In this document: positions 14,011-16,974 of the stretch, piece after piece
Layout: every line of letters starts with the position of its first letter
How positions within the stretch are numbered: position 1 is the stretch's first letter
NCBI GenBank assembly: GCA_937950565.1
Contig: CALFCS010000013.1
Coordinates: 1-16,974 of the forward strand
From: an uncultured Lachnospiraceae bacterium
GTDB taxonomy: Bacteria; Bacillota; Clostridia; Lachnospirales; Lachnospiraceae
Length of the DNA: 16,974 bases
Reading direction: 5' to 3'
Made by a program: the position numbers and the translations under genes
Notes under the pieces: model-generated
Databases searched by the model: none
What the model saw: only the letters and a program-made list of their open reading frames with translations
Told to the model about the DNA's origin: nothing

Positions 14011-15278
14011 AAAAACAGCCATTTGTGACGAAGGAAAAACTAGATGAGATTGTAAAGGAGTACCCGACTCCGTTTCATCTTTATGACGAAAAAGGAATTC
14101 GAAAGAATATCAAAGCTTTGAAGGAAGCATTTTCCTGGAATCCGGGATATAAAGAATATTTTGCAGTAAAAGCGACGCCGAACCCGTTTCTGATCAATAT
14201 TTTAAGAGAGTACGGCTGTGGCTGTGATTGCTCTTCTTATACAGAGCTGATGCTGTCCGATGCAATCGGGGCACGGGGAGAAGATATTATGTTTTCTTCC
14301 AATGATACCCCGGCGGAAGAATATGCTTATGCGGAAAAACTGGGCGCTGTTATTAATCTGGATGATATTACGCATATTGATTTTCTGGAAGAGACCATTG
14401 GTTATATTCCCGAGACAATCAGCTGTCGTTATAACCCGGGCGGACTTTTTAAGATCAGCAATGATATTATGGACAATCCGGGAGACGCGAAATATGGCAT
14501 GACAACGGAGCAGCTATTTGACGCGTTCCGCATTTTAAAAGGAAAAGGTGCGAAGGAATTTGGAATCCATGCATTTCTTGCGAGTAATACTGTGACAAAT
14601 GAATATTATCCGATGCTTGCAAAGGTGTTATTTGAAGTTGCGGTGAAGCTTCAGAAAGAGACCGGGGTACATATAAAGTTCATTAATCTGTCGGGTGGAA
14701 TCGGGATTCCATATACGCCGGATCAGGAACCGAATGATATCCGGGCGATTGGGGACGGCGTACGCAGAGTGTATGAGGAGGTGCTTGTCCCGGCAGGAAT
14801 GGGAGATGTGGCGATTTATACAGAGCTTGGACGTTTTATGATGGGACCGTATGGCTGCCTTGTCACAAAAGCGATTCACGAAAAGCACACGCATAAAGAA
14901 TATATCGGCGTTGATGCCTGTGCGGTAAATCTGATGCGTCCTGCGATGTATGGGGCTTATCATCACATTACAGTTATGGGAAAGGAAGAGCTTCCGTGTA
15001 CACATAAATATGATGTTACAGGCTCGCTCTGTGAAAATAATGATAAATTTGCGATTGACCGGATGCTGCCGAAGGTTGACATGGGTGATCTGCTCGTGAT
15101 TCATGATACAGGCGCGCATGGATTTGCGATGGGATATAATTATAACGGAAAGCTGAAATCCGCTGAGATTCTGCTGAAAGAGGATGGAAGCACACAGCTG
15201 ATAAGAAGGGCGGAAGAGCCGAAGGATTATTTCGCAACCTTTGATTGTTTCGAAATAGGAAAGAAATTATTAAAATAA
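14007..15278 (+). CDS. lysA: Fold-III PLP decarboxylase, diaminopimelate decarboxylase-like
   Basis: This gene encodes 423 residues of alanine-racemase/ornithine-decarboxylase fold. An N-terminal PLP barrel shows YFAVKATPNP with Lys55 (Schiff base), CDCSSYTE (73-80), His188 in GIHAF, INLSGGIGIPY (226-235) and ELGRFM (273-278). The C-terminal part shows GSLCENND with Cys342, Glu343 and Asp346 (the usual form is GPxCESxD) and MGYNYNG. LysA turns meso-diaminopimelate into lysine and CO2. Here the usual HxHIGSQ after the active-site histidine is replaced by HAFLASN and the CES motif by CEN, so the protein is a divergent branch and another carboxylated diamine or amino acid is possible. The start codon overlaps the regulator stop (ATGA), with AGGAG about 11 nt upstream. 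No terminator is visible before the tRNA. Confidence 0.85.
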   Translation: MKKQPFVTKEKLDEIVKEYPTPFHLYDEKGIRKNIKALKEAFSWNPGYKEYFAVKATPNPFLINILREYGCGCDCSSYTELMLSDAIGARGEDIMFSSNDTPAEEYAYAEKLGAVINLDDITHIDFLEETIGYIPETISCRYNPGGLFKISNDIMDNPGDAKYGMTTEQLFDAFRILKGKGAKEFGIHAFLASNTVTNEYYPMLAKVLFEVAVKLQKETGVHIKFINLSGGIGIPYTPDQEPNDIRAIGDGVRRVYEEVLVPAGMGDVAIYTELGRFMMGPYGCLVTKAIHEKHTHKEYIGVDACAVNLMRPAMYGAYHHITVMGKEELPCTHKYDVTGSLCENNDKFAIDRMLPKVDMGDLLVIHDTGAHGFAMGYNYNGKLKSAEILLKEDGSTQLIRRAEEPKDYFATFDCFEIGKKLLK

Positions 15279-15280
15279 TA

Positions 15281-15309
15281 TTGTAATTTTTTGAGCATTA
15301 TGCTACAAT
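15281..15309 (+). promoter_or_regulatory. Promoter for tRNA-Leu
   Basis: TTGTAA (15281-15286), a 17-nt spacer and TACAAT (15304-15309) begin 3 nt after the lysA-like stop codon. The predicted start near 15316 gives a short leader before the mature tRNA. Confidence 0.75.
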
Positions 15310-15337
15310 ATATCTTGGCTTATGAAAGCTGAGATAA

Positions 15338-15420
15338 GCGGATGTGGCGGAATGGCAGACGCATCAGACTCAAAATCTGACGTAGGTGACTATGTGCGGG
15401 TTCAAGTCCCGCCATCCGCA
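15338..15420 (+). tRNA. tRNA-Leu, anticodon CAA (reads UUG)
   Basis: An 83-nt class II tRNA. Acceptor arms GCGGATG (15338-15344) and CATCCGC (15413-15419) are followed by discriminator A. The D stem is GCG/CGC. The anticodon stem is TCAGA/TCTGA with loop CTCAAAA, so the anticodon is CAA (15371-15373). A 15-nt variable region contains a TAG/CTA mini-stem, and the T arm is GCGGG-TTCAAGT-CCCGC. The long variable arm and discriminator A fit leucine. CCA is not encoded (TTAG follows), so it must be added by the CCA enzyme. Confidence 0.97.
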
Positions 15421-15433
15421 TTAGATTTAATTG

Positions 15434-15460
15434 AAACCCCGATTACATCGGGGTTTTTGT
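15434..15460 (+). terminator. Terminator after tRNA-Leu
   Basis: AAACCCCGAT (15434-15443) and ATCGGGGTTT (15447-15456) make a perfect stem with a three-base loop and a T-run. It starts 13 nt after the tRNA and probably also ends read-through from the regulator/decarboxylase operon. Confidence 0.9.
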
Positions 15461-15514
15461 TACATTCGAGTTGTGAAACCGGCAATCGATTATAAGGTGG
15501 GGAGATGGGGTTGT

Positions 15515-16009
15515 ATGAACGAAAGAAAAGAATTGGGGAAAATGAAGCGGGTGGAACTACTGGAACTTCTGCTGGATGTTACACAGGAAAATGAAAAGTT
15601 AAGGGCGAAGAACCGAAAGCTTGCCAAGCGTCTGGCTTCCCGTCAGGTTGTTGCGAAAAAAGCAGGCTCTATTGCGGAGGCGTCCATGAGACTGAGCGGA
15701 GTTTTTAAAGCCGCACAGAATGCCGCGGATGGATATTTAAACAGTTTGAAGCAGATGGAAGAGGATTCCAGCGGCATGATCCGGGAGGCTGAGTTAGAAG
15801 CCGCAAGAATTATAGAAGAAGCAAAGCAGGAAAGCGCTGAGATACGGAGAAAGGCGAGAAAGCAGGCATTCCTCATTAAGAGAAGGGCCAAAAGAGAGTC
15901 GGATGACATCTGGCAGCAGACGCAGACGAATATCAGCCGTGTTCTGGAGACAGAAAATACACTGAATATGGCTTATGGCCATTTGAAGAAACGGGAGGAG
16001 CCAAGATGA
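15515..16009 (+). CDS. Small coiled-coil protein of unknown function, upstream of the signal peptidase homologue
   Basis: This gene encodes 164 residues, very rich in Glu, Lys, Arg and Ala, with no membrane segment or signal peptide. Two helical stretches stand out: 9-50 (RVELLELLLDVTQENEKL followed by a basic segment) and about 80-130, an alternating acidic/basic alanine-rich segment (IREAELEAARIIEEAKQES onward) recalling DivIVA-like or ATP-synthase-b-like coiled coils. I do not recognise a named family. The ATG at 15515 is chosen for the GGGGAG about 10 nt upstream; the frame is open back to 15431, but that would start inside the tRNA terminator. Its TGA overlaps the next gene's ATG, so it is translationally coupled to the signal peptidase homologue and may act with it at the membrane (inference). 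No clear promoter is visible. Confidence 0.8.
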   Translation: MNERKELGKMKRVELLELLLDVTQENEKLRAKNRKLAKRLASRQVVAKKAGSIAEASMRLSGVFKAAQNAADGYLNSLKQMEEDSSGMIREAELEAARIIEEAKQESAEIRRKARKQAFLIKRRAKRESDDIWQQTQTNISRVLETENTLNMAYGHLKKREEPR

Positions 16010-16590
16010 GTGATACAGTGTTTAGACCAACCGCAGAAGAAATTCAGGATGAAATCGATTATTTGCGCCACCGTTCAAAATTCAGAAAAAGATTTTGGAT
16101 TATCCTGATCCTATTGCTTCTGATTATCGCAGGAGCGGTTATTGCCTTGTTGCAGTATTTTCCGATTCTGAAGGTAAAAGGAGACGGCATGGAGCCGACC
16201 TTGGAAGAGGGACAGATTGTGCTTGCGATTAAAGGGGAAGACGCAGGCCGTGGCGACATGATTGCATTCCGTCATAAGGATCAGACTTTGATGAAGAGGA
16301 TTATCGGACTTCCCGGCGACATGATTTTTATCCGCGGGGATGGAACAGTTCTGGTAAATGGGGAAGAGCTGGACGAAGCATACATAGAGGAAAGCAGTCT
16401 CGGAGACTGCGATCTGGATTTTCCTTATGAAGTTCCCAAAGGAAAATTATTTGTCATGGGAGATAACAGGAATAATTCCAGTGACAGCCGGACGGATATC
16501 GTAGGGAATATCAAGCGGGAAGATATTATCGGAAAAGCATGGCTGAGAATCTGGCCGCTTTCTGATTTCGGAGTGTTAAAGCATCAGTGA
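16006..16590 (+). CDS. lepB: Type I signal peptidase (S26) homologue lacking the catalytic serine
   Basis: This gene encodes 194 residues: a basic cytoplasmic N-terminus, one transmembrane helix (about 31-50) and an extracytoplasmic S26 domain. The boxes are easy to find: VKGDGMEPTLEEGQ (57-70), the LMKRIIGLPGD box with Lys97, and GDNRNNSSDSR (152-162). In active enzymes the first box reads SMxPTL with serine as nucleophile. Here residue 61 is glycine (codon GGC, 16186-16188), one base from AGC serine. Lys97 and the Ser/Asp box are intact, so the enzyme should not cut by the normal Ser-Lys mechanism unless this is a sequencing error. Non-catalytic signal-peptidase homologues are known (SipA of streptococcal pili), so a chaperone-like or scaffold role is possible. 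GGGAGGAG lies 5 nt upstream. The gene overlaps the coiled-coil gene by ATGA and is followed after 25 nt by rnhB. Confidence 0.9.
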   Translation: MSDTVFRPTAEEIQDEIDYLRHRSKFRKRFWIILILLLLIIAGAVIALLQYFPILKVKGDGMEPTLEEGQIVLAIKGEDAGRGDMIAFRHKDQTLMKRIIGLPGDMIFIRGDGTVLVNGEELDEAYIEESSLGDCDLDFPYEVPKGKLFVMGDNRNNSSDSRTDIVGNIKREDIIGKAWLRIWPLSDFGVLKHQ

Positions 16591-16615
16591 ATTTAACAGA
16601 TGATCGGAGAAAAAG

Positions 16616-16974
16616 ATGGAAAGTGCAGCGAAGATCAAAGAAATATTACAGGCAGCGGAGTTAGAGAAGCTGCCTGATTTTATAGCAGCATATCAAGAGG
16701 ATCCCAGGAACGGCGTACAGAAACTGGTTGCATCAGCACAGAAAAAACTGGACGCATTGGAAAAGGAAAAACAGAGAATAGAGAATCTGAAAAAATATGA
16801 GAAGGAATATGCAGGATACATTTATATCTGCGGTATTGACGAAGTGGGCAGAGGACCGCTTGCGGGACCTGTGGTAGCGGGTGCTGTCATTTTACCTAAG
16901 GACTGCAATATTCTCTATATTAATGATTCCAAGCAATTATCCGAAAAAAAGAGAGAAGAACTGTATGATGTAAA
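16616..16974 (+). CDS. rnhB: Ribonuclease HII, 5' part (runs off the window)
   Basis: The first 119 residues of RNase HII, which cuts RNA in RNA-DNA hybrids and at single embedded ribonucleotides. An N-terminal helical extension of about 70 residues, as in other Firmicutes RnhB proteins, precedes the catalytic start CGIDEVGRGPLAGPVVAGAV with Asp75 and Glu76 (two metal ligands). NDSKQLSEKKREELYD (103-118) follows. The later metal-binding aspartates are beyond the window. The ribosome site GGAGA (16606-16610) lies 5 nt before the ATG. The gene is 25 nt behind the signal peptidase homologue and probably in the same operon. Confidence 0.95.
   Translation, partial: MESAAKIKEILQAAELEKLPDFIAAYQEDPRNGVQKLVASAQKKLDALEKEKQRIENLKKYEKEYAGYIYICGIDEVGRGPLAGPVVAGAVILPKDCNILYINDSKQLSEKKREELYDV

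Noticed and set aside
15318..15339. GCTTAT/ATAAGC arms just before the tRNA as a T-box or attenuator
   Set aside because: The arms are only six bases and overlap the mature tRNA 5' end, and there is no T-box specifier or terminator structure.
15431..15514. TTG start giving the coiled-coil protein 28 more residues
   Set aside because: It would begin within the tRNA terminator hairpin, and a better ribosome site precedes the ATG at 15515.
1..16974. CRISPR array, insertion sequence, phage or toxin-antitoxin pair
   Set aside because: I found no regularly spaced repeats, transposase motifs, terminal inverted repeats or integrase/attachment features. The tRNA has no duplicated 3' end or integrase gene beside it.

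Overview
The window looks like chromosomal DNA from a low-to-mid-GC Gram-positive Clostridia, most likely the Lachnospiraceae (an inference from gene content, not a proven genus). The signs are an operon-type lower-glycolysis cluster with cofactor-independent phosphoglycerate mutase, a very large HgdC-type ATPase fusion typical of anaerobic clostridia, strong AGGAG ribosome sites, and near-consensus sigma-A promoters with 17-nt spacers. I see no phage, insertion sequence, CRISPR array or rRNA. The DNA is almost fully coding and no gene-free stretch exceeds about 260 bases.

Layout. Positions 1-1498 hold the 3' part of pgk and complete tpiA, closed by a hairpin. At 1600 a strong promoter starts a second unit: a serine esterase/alpha-beta hydrolase followed by gpmI, so the esterase sits inside what is usually a continuous glycolytic string. 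A bidirectional terminator near 4074-4121 separates gpmI from a convergent CPA2-type Na+/H+ antiporter (minus). The antiporter diverges from a HAD phosphatase (plus), which converges through a second bidirectional terminator on a 1,412-residue minus-strand protein carrying two activase ATPase domains and two dehydratase-like halves.

That gene diverges, across about 260 bp with promoters facing both ways, from a rhomboid-like membrane protein with a C-terminal zinc-ribbon-like tail. It is followed 15 nt later by pyk. After the pyk terminator comes a TrmB-type regulator whose promoter contains an 18-bp palindrome between -35 and -10. The regulator overlaps by ATGA a divergent lysA-like PLP decarboxylase. 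A tRNA-Leu(CAA) with its own promoter and terminator follows. The window then ends with a coiled-coil protein, a signal-peptidase-I homologue and the start of rnhB (RNase HII), closely packed in one direction.

How the genes work together: Pgk, TpiA, GpmI and Pyk are four enzymes of the triose half of glycolysis (enolase is not in the window). The two most unusual items are the signal-peptidase homologue, in which the nucleophilic serine codon reads as glycine while the lysine and other boxes are intact, and the giant self-contained ATPase/dehydratase-like fusion with no separate dehydratase genes beside it. The TrmB/operator/decarboxylase unit is a compact, testable regulatory module.
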